Source: Halioxenophilus aromaticivorans
GTDB lineage: Bacteria > Pseudomonadota > Gammaproteobacteria > Pseudomonadales > Cellvibrionaceae
NCBI RefSeq assembly: GCF_042850945.1
Contig: NZ_AP031496.1
Span: 3,658,001-3,722,000 of the forward strand
Direction: 5' to 3'
Length of the DNA: 64,000 nt
The stretch's first letter is position 1. The number at the start of each line of letters is the position of its first letter. The notes under the pieces are model-generated. The model worked only from the letters and a program-made list of their open reading frames with translations, searched no databases and was not told the DNA's origin. Below, one piece after another: positions 1 to 9,088 of this stretch. The translations under genes and the position numbers were made by a program.

Positions 1-759
1 ATTGGCACTCGGCTCACTATAGATCTGCAAGCCAATCATATAGAAGCCAAGGGCTTCGGCATTGGGTATACCTTTACGCCGATTAAAAACCTGAAAATAA
101 TCCCCACCGTTAATTACCTACAAGCCGAAGCGCTTACCGACGGCGACCTAACGGGCTATCTTTTTACCCCGGACGGCGATCAAATCGACGGTAGCCTCAC
201 ACTGGATTACGCCTATAAGGAAGATTTGTTATTGGACCGTGAGCAAGAGACGGTAAGTGGCAAAGGTTACGCAGTAGATATTGCGCTGTATTGGCAATGG
301 CGAGAAAACAGCTCAATTGATCTTAAAATGAATGATGTGATCTCACGGATCACTTGGAAGGACGTTACCTATACTCAGGCCAACGCCGCCACGGACAATC
401 TTAGCTTCGATGCCCAAGGGCATTTATCAGCGGCGAGTTTTTTATTCGGCCGCGCTTGGTATCGCACGCAGCACCAGCGGTTACCCAAAAAAATACTGGC
501 ACAAGCCCACTATCAACTCAGTGATCATCAGCGGATTTCATTGGGACACCAAACCCTCGGCAGTTACCAAGACGTGCGCCTGGGCTGGCACAGCCTGTGG
601 CAGCAATGGACATTTACTGCCGGTTACCGCTGGCAGGCCCAGGCATTCGATGCACAGATACAGCATCGTTTCGCCCGCCTTGGCATCACCAGCGACTCAA
701 CGGATTGGCAGCAAGCAAAAATGTTAGGTGTAAACTTTTCTGTTTCTGTGCCGTTGTGA
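1..759 (+). CDS. C-terminal part of an outer-membrane beta-barrel-like protein (5' end outside window)
   Basis: The reading frame is open from base 1, so the gene starts upstream and only about 252 C-terminal residues are visible. The translation alternates short polar and hydrophobic/aromatic stretches, for example around GIGYTFTPIKNLKIIPTVNY and DVRLGWHSLWQQWTFTAGYR. This is the pattern of amphipathic transmembrane beta-strands with polar loops, and there are no long hydrophobic helices. The last residues (VNFSVSVPL) fit a closing strand but lack the usual terminal Phe. I do not recognise the family. An outer-membrane role is inferred from the strand pattern alone. The next gene on the same strand encodes an exported protein 287 bases downstream. 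Confidence 0.55.
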   Translation: MGTRLTIDLQANHIEAKGFGIGYTFTPIKNLKIIPTVNYLQAEALTDGDLTGYLFTPDGDQIDGSLTLDYAYKEDLLLDREQETVSGKGYAVDIALYWQWRENSSIDLKMNDVISRITWKDVTYTQANAATDNLSFDAQGHLSAASFLFGRAWYRTQHQRLPKKILAQAHYQLSDHQRISLGHQTLGSYQDVRLGWHSLWQQWTFTAGYRWQAQAFDAQIQHRFARLGITSDSTDWQQAKMLGVNFSVSVPL

Positions 760-1011
760 TTGAGTGATGTGCAGCAGCAATAGAACGTTCGGCAGCGTAA
801 TGGCCATAGAGAACTTTTAGATTGGTTAAAGATGTGAAGCCTTTCTTCGCCACAGCGATAGCTATCACGTGGCCATTCCCTGCGCCATTTACACTGCCAA
901 ATTGCAGGCAACTTTCTGGCAACACGACCCCGTCACACTCTGCCTCCCCTGACTCACGGCAACTTGGAACCAAGCCACGAGTTAGAGTAACCTAGGCCCT
1001 TAACAAGGACC

Positions 1012-1026
1012 GAGGCGCATTGCCTC
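1012..1026. other. Small hairpin upstream of the secreted-protein gene
   Basis: GAGGC and GCCTC flank a five-base loop just before the ribosome-binding site (AAGGGG, 1032-1037) of the next gene. There is no T-tract. The rest of 760-1045 shows no gene. The hairpin may be a weak terminator of the upstream gene or a 5' leader structure. Confidence 0.25.
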
Positions 1027-1045
1027 AGAATAAGGGGCAGACTCC

Positions 1046-2275
1046 ATGTGTTGGCGTCGTTACAGCAACGCAGTGCGCGTTCTATCAGTAACCATTATTT
1101 TCACATTTTTTTGCCAGGCCGCTCTGGCCGTGCGGATCACCGAAAGCCACTACCAAGGCCGACCCCACTTTATTATTGAAACCAAACTTGCCACCTATTA
1201 CTTTGACCAAGCCGGTGGTGGGTTTTCTCGCTTAATTGATAATGACGGCAAGGATTGGATCGAGTTTAAAAAAGAACCATTAGAGAGCTTTCCGGCCTCT
1301 GCTGCGGCCGGCTTCCGTGGCATGCCCAACGCCCTGTTTGGCGACGCCAACCCAGACAACGGCGGCGGCCACCCGGGCTTTAATCAATGCAAGAGCTACG
1401 TGGTCGATCGCCAGAGCATCCATACGCAAACCAAAAGCGGGCGCTGGGCTTGGACCTGGAGTTTTACTGAAACCACCGCCACCATGGTGATGACCAAGGC
1501 CGACCCCAGCCTACCCTGGTGGTTTTTGTACGAGGGCCCAATAGCCGGCAGTTTTACCCCAAAAGAAAAATATTGGGGCACGGATAAGGGTGGGCCGAGG
1601 CGCGACGTGCCCGCTAAAAACAGCCAATACTATGATCACATTCAATGGGCTTATTTTGGCGATATTAACAGCACCAAAGTCCTGTATTTGGCACAGCACC
1701 AACCAGACCAGCAGATTGATACAGTGTGGTATTTAGGCAGCAGCAAAAAAGGCTCTGCTAAGGCCGTTGATGGCATGCTAGTGTTTGGCTTTGGCCGCGG
1801 CCAAAAAGCACAGCCGCAGTTAACCGGCCAAGGGCAAACCTTTACCGTTGGCTTGCTGGAGTTACCGGCTGTGCCAGCCTTGGATGACGCCCTGCACGGC
1901 TCTTTACAAAGTGCGGTAACTCAGGCCCTCACGCAGCCCAGATACCAACCTAAACCCTCGGTGGCGTTAGTTTATCGCCCATTGGCTGTCACCGATCCAA
2001 TGGCTTTCAACGGCATAATAGCCTTCACAAACCCAGCGACGTCGTCAAACAAAGAAGCCAGCAACCAGCGATCCTGGTCGCCCTTAGAATTGCTGGCCCC
2101 GCACCTAATCAGTTTATCGAAAAGCAATATTTTAGAGCTGATGGAAAATCTGCAAGCTGAACCTGGGCCGTGGCCCGAAGTGCTTAAACAGCGCCTCATT
2201 GTGGCCAGCCAAAACCGGGCTTACCCACAGGCCGATATTATCCGCGCAGCCATTGGCCGCCAGGCTCGGCCCTAA
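1046..2275 (+). CDS. Secreted protein of unknown function (409 aa)
   Basis: The ATG at 1046 has an AAGGGG Shine-Dalgarno eight bases upstream. Residues 1-28 form a clear signal peptide: basic MCWRRY start, hydrophobic core, cleavage near QAALA. The mature protein is rich in Trp, Tyr, Gly and Asp, for example YYFDQAGGGFSRLIDNDGKD near residue 50 and GDANPDNGGGHPGF near 105. This suggests a beta-sandwich such as carbohydrate-active or mutarotase-like folds. That is an impression from composition, not a family match. No catalytic signature is certain. The C-terminal third (after about residue 290) is less aromatic and predicted to be more helical. Downstream, convergent, is an NhaC-type antiporter only 24 bases away. 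Confidence 0.6.
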   Translation: MCWRRYSNAVRVLSVTIIFTFFCQAALAVRITESHYQGRPHFIIETKLATYYFDQAGGGFSRLIDNDGKDWIEFKKEPLESFPASAAAGFRGMPNALFGDANPDNGGGHPGFNQCKSYVVDRQSIHTQTKSGRWAWTWSFTETTATMVMTKADPSLPWWFLYEGPIAGSFTPKEKYWGTDKGGPRRDVPAKNSQYYDHIQWAYFGDINSTKVLYLAQHQPDQQIDTVWYLGSSKKGSAKAVDGMLVFGFGRGQKAQPQLTGQGQTFTVGLLELPAVPALDDALHGSLQSAVTQALTQPRYQPKPSVALVYRPLAVTDPMAFNGIIAFTNPATSSNKEASNQRSWSPLELLAPHLISLSKSNILELMENLQAEPGPWPEVLKQRLIVASQNRAYPQADIIRAAIGRQARP

Positions 2276-2299
2276 CGCCAGGCAATAGGCAAAGCGACA

Positions 2300-3652
2300 T
2301 TACACCAACCAAAACCCAGCCGCGAGATAGCCAACGATGGTGAAGCCAGCGGCAATTAAGGCATAGGGCAATTGCGTTTTAACATGCTCGACGTGGTCGC
2401 AGCCCGCCGCCAGGGAAGCAATGATGGTGGTATCGGATATGGGAGAGCAATGATCCCCCGCCACTCCGCCACCCAATACAGCCGCCAGCATTAGCGATGG
2501 CGGAATGCCAACCGCCAGAGCCAAGGGCATGGCGATGGGAATGATAATGCCGTAGGTTCCCCAGCTGGTGCCGCTCATAAACGCCGTTAGCGCGGCGATG
2601 ATAAATATCAGTGCCGGCAGCAAGGCCGGCATAACCAGCGCCTCGGTTAAACTGGCAAGATAAGCACCGGTACCTAAGGCTCGTAGGCTGTCGCCCAGGG
2701 CAATGGATAAAAACAACACGGTTACCGGAGCCACCATCTCGCCGATTCCTGCAAAGCCACGGGCCTGTAGTTCGGCCGCGGTAAAGCGTTTTGTGACCAA
2801 CAACAACACATAGGCCACCGCCAGGGCCAAGCAAATGGCCCACAAAATACTCTGCGAGCCGGAGCCGGACATTATATTGCCCTGCCCGGTCCACCACATA
2901 AACCCAAGGCCAGAAACCACCATCACGGAAAATGGCAACCACATATACATTGAGCGGGTGGCTTCCGCCACAGACTCGCTGGGCGCTTCAATGCGGCTAT
3001 CCGCTCGGCGCATGGGGCCAATCACCTTGCCGGTGGCCACGGTGAAAAACACCCCAAACAGCGTGAAGATAGCGTATAAATTCCAGGGAATGGTACCGGC
3101 CAAGGTAGCCACTGGGCTTTCGAAGCCATAGGGCTCAAGCAGCCCTAAAGCATAGGCCCCCCAACCATTTAACAACACCAAAACACTCACCGGCGAGCTG
3201 GTGGAATCAATGATGTAGGCCAGCCGCTCCCGGCTTAGCTTGTAGCTGTCATAGAGTGGCCGCCCTAAAATACCGGCGGTAAATAGACTGACGTTGGTCT
3301 CGATGAAAATCGCACAACCGGTTAGCGCGGGAACAAACGCCGCCCGCCGCTGTGATCGCACAAAGCCCGTGCTTTTAAGGCGCTCCACCATGGCGGTTAC
3401 GCCACCGGAATCCCGCATATAGGCAATCACGGCTCCAATCAGTAAACAGAACAGCAGTACCCGGGTATTGCCCGGGCTGGCAAATACGGCCACCGCTCGG
3501 TTAATGCCCTCAAGGCCGCCCAACAAGGGGTTGAAGCCAACCATAATGGACTCTGACAAAAGGATGGCTAAGCCCAATGCCCAATAGACGTTGCGGGTTT
3601 TAACAGCGACCAAAATCGCCACCACCGGCGGTGTTGCAACTAACCACTCCAT
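2300..3652 (-). CDS. Na+/H+ antiporter, NhaC family
   Basis: The 450-residue polytopic membrane protein has about 11-12 hydrophobic segments. The family signature is visible in the helix-loop segments around SSPVSVLVLLNGWGAYALGL (about residue 150-170) and in the C-terminal half, with SGTSWGTYGIIIPIA and GGGVAGDHCSPISDTTI. Ion-transporter superfamily NhaC proteins share this combination of SGTSWGT, GDHCSPISDTT and similar motifs. The likely role is Na+ extrusion in exchange for H+, or transport of a related organic cation or amino acid, since the family includes dicarboxylate/amino-acid exchangers. The ATG at 3652 has a GGAAG element nine to ten bases upstream. It is convergent with the secreted protein gene. 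The acyltransferase upstream on the same strand ends in its own terminator, so this is probably a separate transcript. Confidence 0.8.
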   Translation of the reverse strand: MEWLVATPPVVAILVAVKTRNVYWALGLAILLSESIMVGFNPLLGGLEGINRAVAVFASPGNTRVLLFCLLIGAVIAYMRDSGGVTAMVERLKSTGFVRSQRRAAFVPALTGCAIFIETNVSLFTAGILGRPLYDSYKLSRERLAYIIDSTSSPVSVLVLLNGWGAYALGLLEPYGFESPVATLAGTIPWNLYAIFTLFGVFFTVATGKVIGPMRRADSRIEAPSESVAEATRSMYMWLPFSVMVVSGLGFMWWTGQGNIMSGSGSQSILWAICLALAVAYVLLLVTKRFTAAELQARGFAGIGEMVAPVTVLFLSIALGDSLRALGTGAYLASLTEALVMPALLPALIFIIAALTAFMSGTSWGTYGIIIPIAMPLALAVGIPPSLMLAAVLGGGVAGDHCSPISDTTIIASLAAGCDHVEHVKTQLPYALIAAGFTIVGYLAAGFWLV

Positions 3653-3762
3653 CGACTGATCTTCCGTAGCAAAAGGATTAGCTTATAGAAAATTCTATTT
3701 CAAAGCACGGCGCAGGGCAGCGCGGGCCAATGGAGGGAATGAAAGGCGAGGTAACAATAAGA

Positions 3763-3792
3763 AGTAATGCCGGCTGTTGAGCCGGCATTACT
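3763..3792 (-). terminator. Strong hairpin terminator of the acyltransferase gene
   Basis: A perfect 13-bp stem (AGTAATGCCGGCT / AGCCGGCATTACT) encloses a four-base loop, seven bases past the acyltransferase stop. On the minus strand it is followed by TTCTTATTGTTA, so it reads as an intrinsic terminator. It separates this gene from the antiporter gene. Confidence 0.8.
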
Positions 3793-3799
3793 AAAAAGA

Positions 3800-4840
3800 T
3801 TAACGGGCGTTGGCTTGGCGCAATGGCATGAGAGGTAGTAGCGCCGGTTTATCGCTGACCTTGGGTTTACGGTGGGGTGCTTTACCCAACAGCAATACGC
3901 GGGTTAGGTTGAACCGAGCCAGTACCAGCTCCAGCACGATGGGCCCCATTATTCCAGCGACCAAGCTGGTGAAGAATACCACGTCCAGGTCGATACCAAA
4001 TTTGCCAAATACGATTCTTGGTACTGCGGTGAAAAACACATGGAAAAGGTAGATGGAGTACGAGAACACCCCAATTTTTGCCAACAACGTGGATTTAAAA
4101 CCGATGGACAGCAAGCATAAGCACGCTAAAACGCCGAGCAACAAGCTAGGCAACGCGCGTTTACCAAACGATGGCACCCATTGGTGATAGATAAAAATTA
4201 ACACCGCCAGGGTCGCACACATGGCCACAGCAATTAAGCCGCTGTTGATTTTTTTAAAAGCATCGTACCGCTGCACGCCCATGCCCAACAAGAAATATGG
4301 CAGCAAATACAAAAAGCCCGAGAAGGAAAAATACTGGCTGTATAGTGGGCTAACGTACAATGCCGCACTGCCAATAAATACCGCGGCCCACCGGCCGCTG
4401 CTAGAAAACGCGTTTAACTTTTCTAACACAACGATTAAAACGAACACCAAAAATAGCGACTCAATAAACCAAAAGTGCGCTACCGGCTGAATGTGCAACA
4501 AAAGCCAATTGCTGATACTGGAATTGGTGCCTGGAGTAATCGCTTGGAGCAAGGCAAAGGCAGTGCCCACAGTTAACATGGGTAACAGCAGCCTTCGGGC
4601 CTTCTTCTGCATAAAATTAGCCACGCCCTCGCGGAACGGACGATAGGCGTAAACAACTCCAGACAAAAACGTAAATAGCGGCATACGCAGGTACATCAAA
4701 ACGTCGTTTAAGTCTCGATAAATACCGTCAGAAATTCGTAAACCATTGGTCGCTTCAGAGCCGACAACATGATAAGCAACTAGCAGCAGGCACGCTAATC
4801 CCCGCAGCGTGTTGATCGACAACTCTCGATTGCTTCGCAT
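3800..4840 (-). CDS. Membrane-bound acyltransferase, acyltransferase-3 (OafA/YrhL-like) family
   Basis: The protein has about 346 residues and about 10 transmembrane helices. The N-terminus carries the family hallmark of an Arg-Gly in the first helix and a following His: INTLRGLACLLLVAYHVV at about residues 9-26. The motif MPLFTFLSGVVYAYRPF follows near residue 52. Such enzymes transfer acetyl or other acyl groups to sugars of surface polysaccharides, glycans or peptidoglycan. The acceptor cannot be inferred here because no glycan genes are adjacent. I chose the ATG at 4840, which has AAAGG about six bases upstream, over a TTG at 4855. The gene stands alone between the 673-base non-coding stretch upstream and its terminator. 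Confidence 0.8.
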   Translation of the reverse strand: MRSNRELSINTLRGLACLLLVAYHVVGSEATNGLRISDGIYRDLNDVLMYLRMPLFTFLSGVVYAYRPFREGVANFMQKKARRLLLPMLTVGTAFALLQAITPGTNSSISNWLLLHIQPVAHFWFIESLFLVFVLIVVLEKLNAFSSSGRWAAVFIGSAALYVSPLYSQYFSFSGFLYLLPYFLLGMGVQRYDAFKKINSGLIAVAMCATLAVLIFIYHQWVPSFGKRALPSLLLGVLACLCLLSIGFKSTLLAKIGVFSYSIYLFHVFFTAVPRIVFGKFGIDLDVVFFTSLVAGIMGPIVLELVLARFNLTRVLLLGKAPHRKPKVSDKPALLPLMPLRQANAR

Positions 4841-5459
4841 ATAAACCTTTGCCAAGTAGATTGGATTTTACTGTGCACGCGCGGAGACGTTCATAATAAA
4901 GGGGCAACTAGAGGCCTGCTCAATGCCACTGCCCCAACCAATGGTTGTAAGTTCTACAACTCGGCGGTAACAATGGCTAATCGCTGCCCCCAAGCAACGC
5001 ACCACAAAACAACACGGCAACATAAAAAGGAACTTTGTGCACCAACAACTCAAGCTGGCTACATTACGCACATTCTTCGATGACGGCAGAAAAACCCTTT
5101 TTTCTACTCAAATTAGGCGTTCTAACGTGAACAGAGTGCGAAATTCATCACACTGCCTTAGAACAATAATTCAAACCCTTCTATCCATGAAAATTAACCG
5201 CTCGTTTTGCAGGCGCACACTACTAGAACAGAGCAAAAACAACACCAGCTGGTTAATTTATTTGTGATCAATTGCGCATAAAAGATAAATGGGTAATCTG
5301 AGCCGAATTTGAAAAACTGGCACGAGGCGAAAAGTCAGCTTAAGTTCAGGATAGGTTTGGGGAAGAAACTGAGATGAGATAAGCACGAGCAAAAAACTTG
5401 TGGTGCGGAAAGGATTGGCAGAAAAACACTGGCCCGAGACCGGCAGCCAAAGACTGAAC
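4841..5459. other. Non-coding stretch between acyltransferase and TBDR genes
   Basis: No ORF here has a convincing ribosome-binding site or protein-like composition. The part nearest the acyltransferase should hold its promoter, but I see no clear -35/-10 pair. The far end leads into the terminator hairpins of the receptor gene. Confidence 0.4.
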
Positions 5460-5507
5460 AGCGAGACGGCAGGATTGCCGTCTCGCTGCGAAACCGGCTA
5501 GCGGTTT
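5460..5507 (-). terminator. Tandem hairpins downstream of the TBDR gene
   Basis: There are two adjacent inverted repeats. On the minus strand the first met is AAACCG-N5-CGGTTT (5491-5507). It is followed by a perfect 12-bp stem, AGCGAGACGGCA / TGCCGTCTCGCT, with a four-base loop (5460-5487). The following T content (GTTCAGTCTTTGG) is modest. The position, 22 bases past the stop, supports a terminator for the receptor gene. Confidence 0.65.
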
Positions 5508-5528
5508 GGGAGCTAAATTACACCAGCA

Positions 5529-8012
5529 TTAAAAATGGTACTGATACTTCAAGTACCAAAGAGCGCCGTTAAACCCGAAAGGAGAAAACTGGCTGTAGGG
5601 TAAACCCAAACCGGTGGTTTGACCCGGCGCACACTCACAACCTTGTTCACCAAGAATGTTTGTACCACCTAAGGTAATGGCGCTGTCGCCGATGTCGTAA
5701 CGGCCTTCAACATCCAATGTGTAAGCGTCGTCAAACACGGCGCCGGCTTCGTTGTCGTAGAAGTCATCGTAGTAGCTAGCACGCACCAATAAACGCAGGT
5801 CTTCTACCTGGTGGTTAATGGAGAAGTTGTAGCGTGTATCTGGCGTGGTCTCTTCGATTTGGCGAACACGGGCAGCATCTACCGTAGCGGGGTTGAAGTC
5901 GGTGACCTCAGTTTTGGTGTGGTTAAACGCCAAGCTGTAGGTGGTTAAACCGAAATCGGTTTCGCTTTCGATGGATGCAACAATATCGATACCCGAGGTT
6001 TCGGTGTCGAAATCGTTGGTGAAGAAACGGAATTCGGCAATGTCGTCCACACCCGATACACCTTCTGCGCGCAACTGATCCGCCTGTGCGGGAGTCAACG
6101 CGAATTCGGTAGAAAGATTCAAGCGATCGGTTACTTCGATGTGGAAGTAATCTACCGTCAAATCCAGCATGCCGATGTTGGTGTAGAAACCAAAGGCAAA
6201 GTTAGTGGATTCTTCCGGCTCCAACGGACGACCACCCACCGCGGCAGCAATAGCACTGGTGGCAGGAATGGTACCTTGGTTGGTTAACACGCCGTTCACA
6301 AACTGAGTAGACACGTTAGAGGCGTTAGATTGACCGGGGGTTGGCGCCTTAAAACCAGTGGAGTAGGTAGAACGGATACCGAAGTTATCGGTAATGGCAT
6401 AGTTTGCACCGATTTTGTAGTTCACTGTGCTACCGAAGTCTTCGAAGTCCTCAGCGCGCACTGCGGTGGTGATCAACAGATCATCGGTTACGTCAAATTC
6501 TGCATCTAGGTAGATGGCGTCGTTGGCACGGGTCCAGCTGCCGGCGATTTGTGGCGAAAACCCGGGAAAGCCGTTGGAGGACGTACTAAAGCCCTGCTCA
6601 CCCAAACCACCATCGATGTAGGATTCCCGCTGACCTGCGCCAATGGTGAACTCTTCTTCGCGGTGCTCAATACCAAAGGCCAAGGCTACCTGCTCATTCA
6701 CAATGTAGGTAAAATCAGCACTCAGGTTGATGTCCTGTTGCTCGTAGGAACCCGGATCAAAATCACGCGGGGTATCTGGGCCCAAGGAAGCATTAACTGT
6801 GTTGTTGATGAAGAAATCAGACTCGTGGCTACCGTAATAGGCGCTCACATCCCAACCGAAATCACCATCCTCGCCACGCACACCCAACAACAGGGCCTGG
6901 TCGGTAATGTCACCGCCAAAACGTGGGGTAAAACCACCGGGAATCAGCTCTTGGAAAGTAAAACAGTTGGGATCAGCCGCTACTTGAGCAAATGCGGTAG
7001 AGTTCGGGGTACCATCAGCATTTAAAGGAATAGAAGGACAAGAGCCAGTATTACCGTCTAACGCGCCAACTAATAGTGAATTATTCTCTCCATCCCAATA
7101 AACACCACCACGGTTTGTGGGGTTACGGTAATAAAAACCGCCTTCTACGGTTTTAGAACCGTGGTTAGCATAACCGTATAGCTCGGTTGTGGTGCTTAGG
7201 TCGTAACCGAAATTGGCGAACAATTTAATGTCGTCTTCTACTTCTGGTGTACCCCAAACCATAGCGGGGGTTGGTACGCCGGTGTAACCTGCGTCGATCA
7301 AACCTTGGGCATCGGCGCGCTGTACAGCACGGTCTGTGGCTTCGGATTCATTCCAGTCGGCGGTTAGGTTTACGAAACCGGAATCACCCAGGGGCAGGCC
7401 TTTGTTGATAGCGATGTTGTAGAGCGCTTCGCCCTCTTCCGCCCACTGGCCGTACTTGACCATGATGGAGCCGCCTTCGGAATCGTCTTTCAATTCAAAA
7501 TCAATAACACCGGCGATGGCATCGGAACCGTATTGAGCGGCCGCACCGTCGCGCAGAACTTGCACAGATTTGATGGCGCTGGCGGGTATCGCAGCCAAGT
7601 CTGGCCCTTGGGAACCGTTGGAAACGCCGTTACCTAGCCAGGTAATTACAGAAGCGCGGTGGCGGCGCTTGCCGTTAACTAGTAGCAGAGTGTGGTCGGG
7701 TGCCAAACCACGCAGGTTAGCGGGGCGAACCAGAGTTGCAGCATCACTGATGGGCTGGTCATTCACGTTGTAGGAAGGCACGGTATTGCGAAATAAATCG
7801 CTCATATCGGTAACGCCCTGGGATGCCAAATCATCTGCAGAAATTACGTCAATGGGGGCCGGAGAATCGGTAACCGAACGCTCTTTGGCGCGCGATCCGA
7901 GAGTAACAACCTCTTCGATCACGCCCTCTTGAGAAAAAGCCACAGGAGAAGCGCTCAACATAAACGGTACGCTAAACGCACCGATCGCCAAGCTTAAGGT
8001 TTTTTTGTTCAT
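5529..8012 (-). CDS. TonB-dependent outer-membrane receptor (827 aa)
   Basis: Residues 1-28 are a signal peptide (MNKKTLSLAIGAF...AFSQ). A TonB-box-like and plug region follows (IEEVVTLGSRAKERSVTDSP, then IDVISADDL). Plug motifs include NLRGLAPDHTLLLVNGKRRH near residue 100 and VQVLRDGAAAQYGSDAIAGV near 150. The rest is a typical 22-strand barrel ending in an aromatic YQYHF. Two cysteine pairs in predicted loops (one near residue 320-340, and GCECAP near 795) could form disulfides. The substrate cannot be read from the sequence. There is no adjacent hydrolase or siderophore gene, and the nearest neighbours are non-coding DNA and a secreted DUF3237 protein. AAGGCGAG lies upstream of the ATG. 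Confidence 0.9.
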   Translation of the reverse strand: MNKKTLSLAIGAFSVPFMLSASPVAFSQEGVIEEVVTLGSRAKERSVTDSPAPIDVISADDLASQGVTDMSDLFRNTVPSYNVNDQPISDAATLVRPANLRGLAPDHTLLLVNGKRRHRASVITWLGNGVSNGSQGPDLAAIPASAIKSVQVLRDGAAAQYGSDAIAGVIDFELKDDSEGGSIMVKYGQWAEEGEALYNIAINKGLPLGDSGFVNLTADWNESEATDRAVQRADAQGLIDAGYTGVPTPAMVWGTPEVEDDIKLFANFGYDLSTTTELYGYANHGSKTVEGGFYYRNPTNRGGVYWDGENNSLLVGALDGNTGSCPSIPLNADGTPNSTAFAQVAADPNCFTFQELIPGGFTPRFGGDITDQALLLGVRGEDGDFGWDVSAYYGSHESDFFINNTVNASLGPDTPRDFDPGSYEQQDINLSADFTYIVNEQVALAFGIEHREEEFTIGAGQRESYIDGGLGEQGFSTSSNGFPGFSPQIAGSWTRANDAIYLDAEFDVTDDLLITTAVRAEDFEDFGSTVNYKIGANYAITDNFGIRSTYSTGFKAPTPGQSNASNVSTQFVNGVLTNQGTIPATSAIAAAVGGRPLEPEESTNFAFGFYTNIGMLDLTVDYFHIEVTDRLNLSTEFALTPAQADQLRAEGVSGVDDIAEFRFFTNDFDTETSGIDIVASIESETDFGLTTYSLAFNHTKTEVTDFNPATVDAARVRQIEETTPDTRYNFSINHQVEDLRLLVRASYYDDFYDNEAGAVFDDAYTLDVEGRYDIGDSAITLGGTNILGEQGCECAPGQTTGLGLPYSQFSPFGFNGALWYLKYQYHF

Positions 8013-9088
8013 GAGTTTACTCGCCTTGTGAGTGTGGTGTTGTAATGAATTCTTATCGTGGAACGGGGTGTACCGTTATTTTTTCGTGTTGTTTTCGCTT
8101 TGCTGTGAAACTTACTGCGCAAAAGCGACACTAAACTGTGTGGTAATAATCTACCTATAAACTTGTCTTTGGTTTTGTGGGCCAACCAAATGCCATTAGG
8201 TTGTGTCCCGTAAACTAAAACCACTTGAAACTAAACCTAATCGGTATAGAACGCAGCGCCCAAGAGTGCACAATACTTAGCCCACGGCTCAGCGTTGCCG
8301 TCGGCGCCTGTCGCATGGTGAGCTTCTGCATTTGTACAAGTTCTTATAGCTATACATCCTATAGCTGTACATCCTATAGCACTACAAATGGCGCGAGCAC
8401 AAATCGATCGCCTTTAACAATCCCAGCCTAAACGCAATTGATTTTAATAGTCCTAACTACTCGCCTAATTTACCTATCCTCAGTAGCTTCCTATTTTATA
8501 ACTTCCAATTTTAACAACCTAATTTAAAAACGGCCCTTTGGGTTTCAGGCTAGCTCGGTTAGCAAAACCACCAAGTTAAAAAAGCCGCCCCCAAAAGGAA
8601 CAATCAATCAAACCCTGGGCTCGCCCGCGCCATTATTACTCAACGTTTTTTTAACGTAAACCATCTGTTAAAAAGTGCAATAATTCTTTTGTACAAGGGC
8701 GAGCAAAAAATAAAACGAATTTAACGTCATTATTATTTTTGTGACTAAAAATTACACTACAAAAGAACAGAATTTAACCGCACAGCCAAAGGAAGACTCA
8801 TTTTTCGCCTTTTTCATTTTTAAACCTAAATGCAGGATGAACGACCAGCGACTTTCATTTGTAAAATAAAATGCTCATACCAAGAAATTATTTTTAACAA
8901 ACCGCTTTGAACAACCGCCCAAATCTGAATTGACGCGCCAAAACGCGGCTAAGGTTGCCGCTGCTGCGCGCAATTCTTATTTAATCAGCGTCTCATACGC
9001 AGCCAATATGCGAGAAGATCACGATTAAAAACATCGCCCTTTACTACGAAACGGAATAAATAGGAATTACCCAACAGGCTGAATTTAG
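8013..9088. other. 1.1-kb AT-rich non-coding region
   Basis: The stretch is visibly richer in A and T than its flanks, especially 8430-9060, and has no ORF with a good start site. Its left end must contain the promoter of the TBDR gene (transcribed leftwards), but I could not identify one confidently. A short tandem repeat lies at 8345-8380. Either a decayed gene or a long regulatory region would fit. Confidence 0.4.
8345..8380. repeat. 15-bp tandem repeat
   Basis: Two nearly identical 15-base units, TATAGCTATACATCC and TATAGCTGTACATCC, are followed by a third that breaks after TATAGC. The units are AT-rich and partly self-complementary (TATAGCTATA). There are too few copies for a CRISPR array. 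Confidence 0.6.

Noticed and set aside
2379..2942. 187-codon minus-strand frame inside the antiporter gene
   Set aside because: It is an alternative frame of the NhaC-family gene with Gly/Arg/His-rich low-complexity composition and no membrane or domain pattern.
6549..7025. 158-codon plus-strand frame inside the first TBDR gene
   Set aside because: It lies antisense to a full receptor gene and has no start signal or family pattern.
8345..8380. Possible CRISPR array
   Set aside because: Units are 15 bases with no spacers and only two full copies; the 16-bp duplication at 58849 fails for the same reason.
8225..8431. 68-codon frame rich in Ser/Tyr/Thr
   Set aside because: The repeated SYxxT pattern is simply the translation of the 15-bp tandem repeat, and no ribosome-binding site precedes it.
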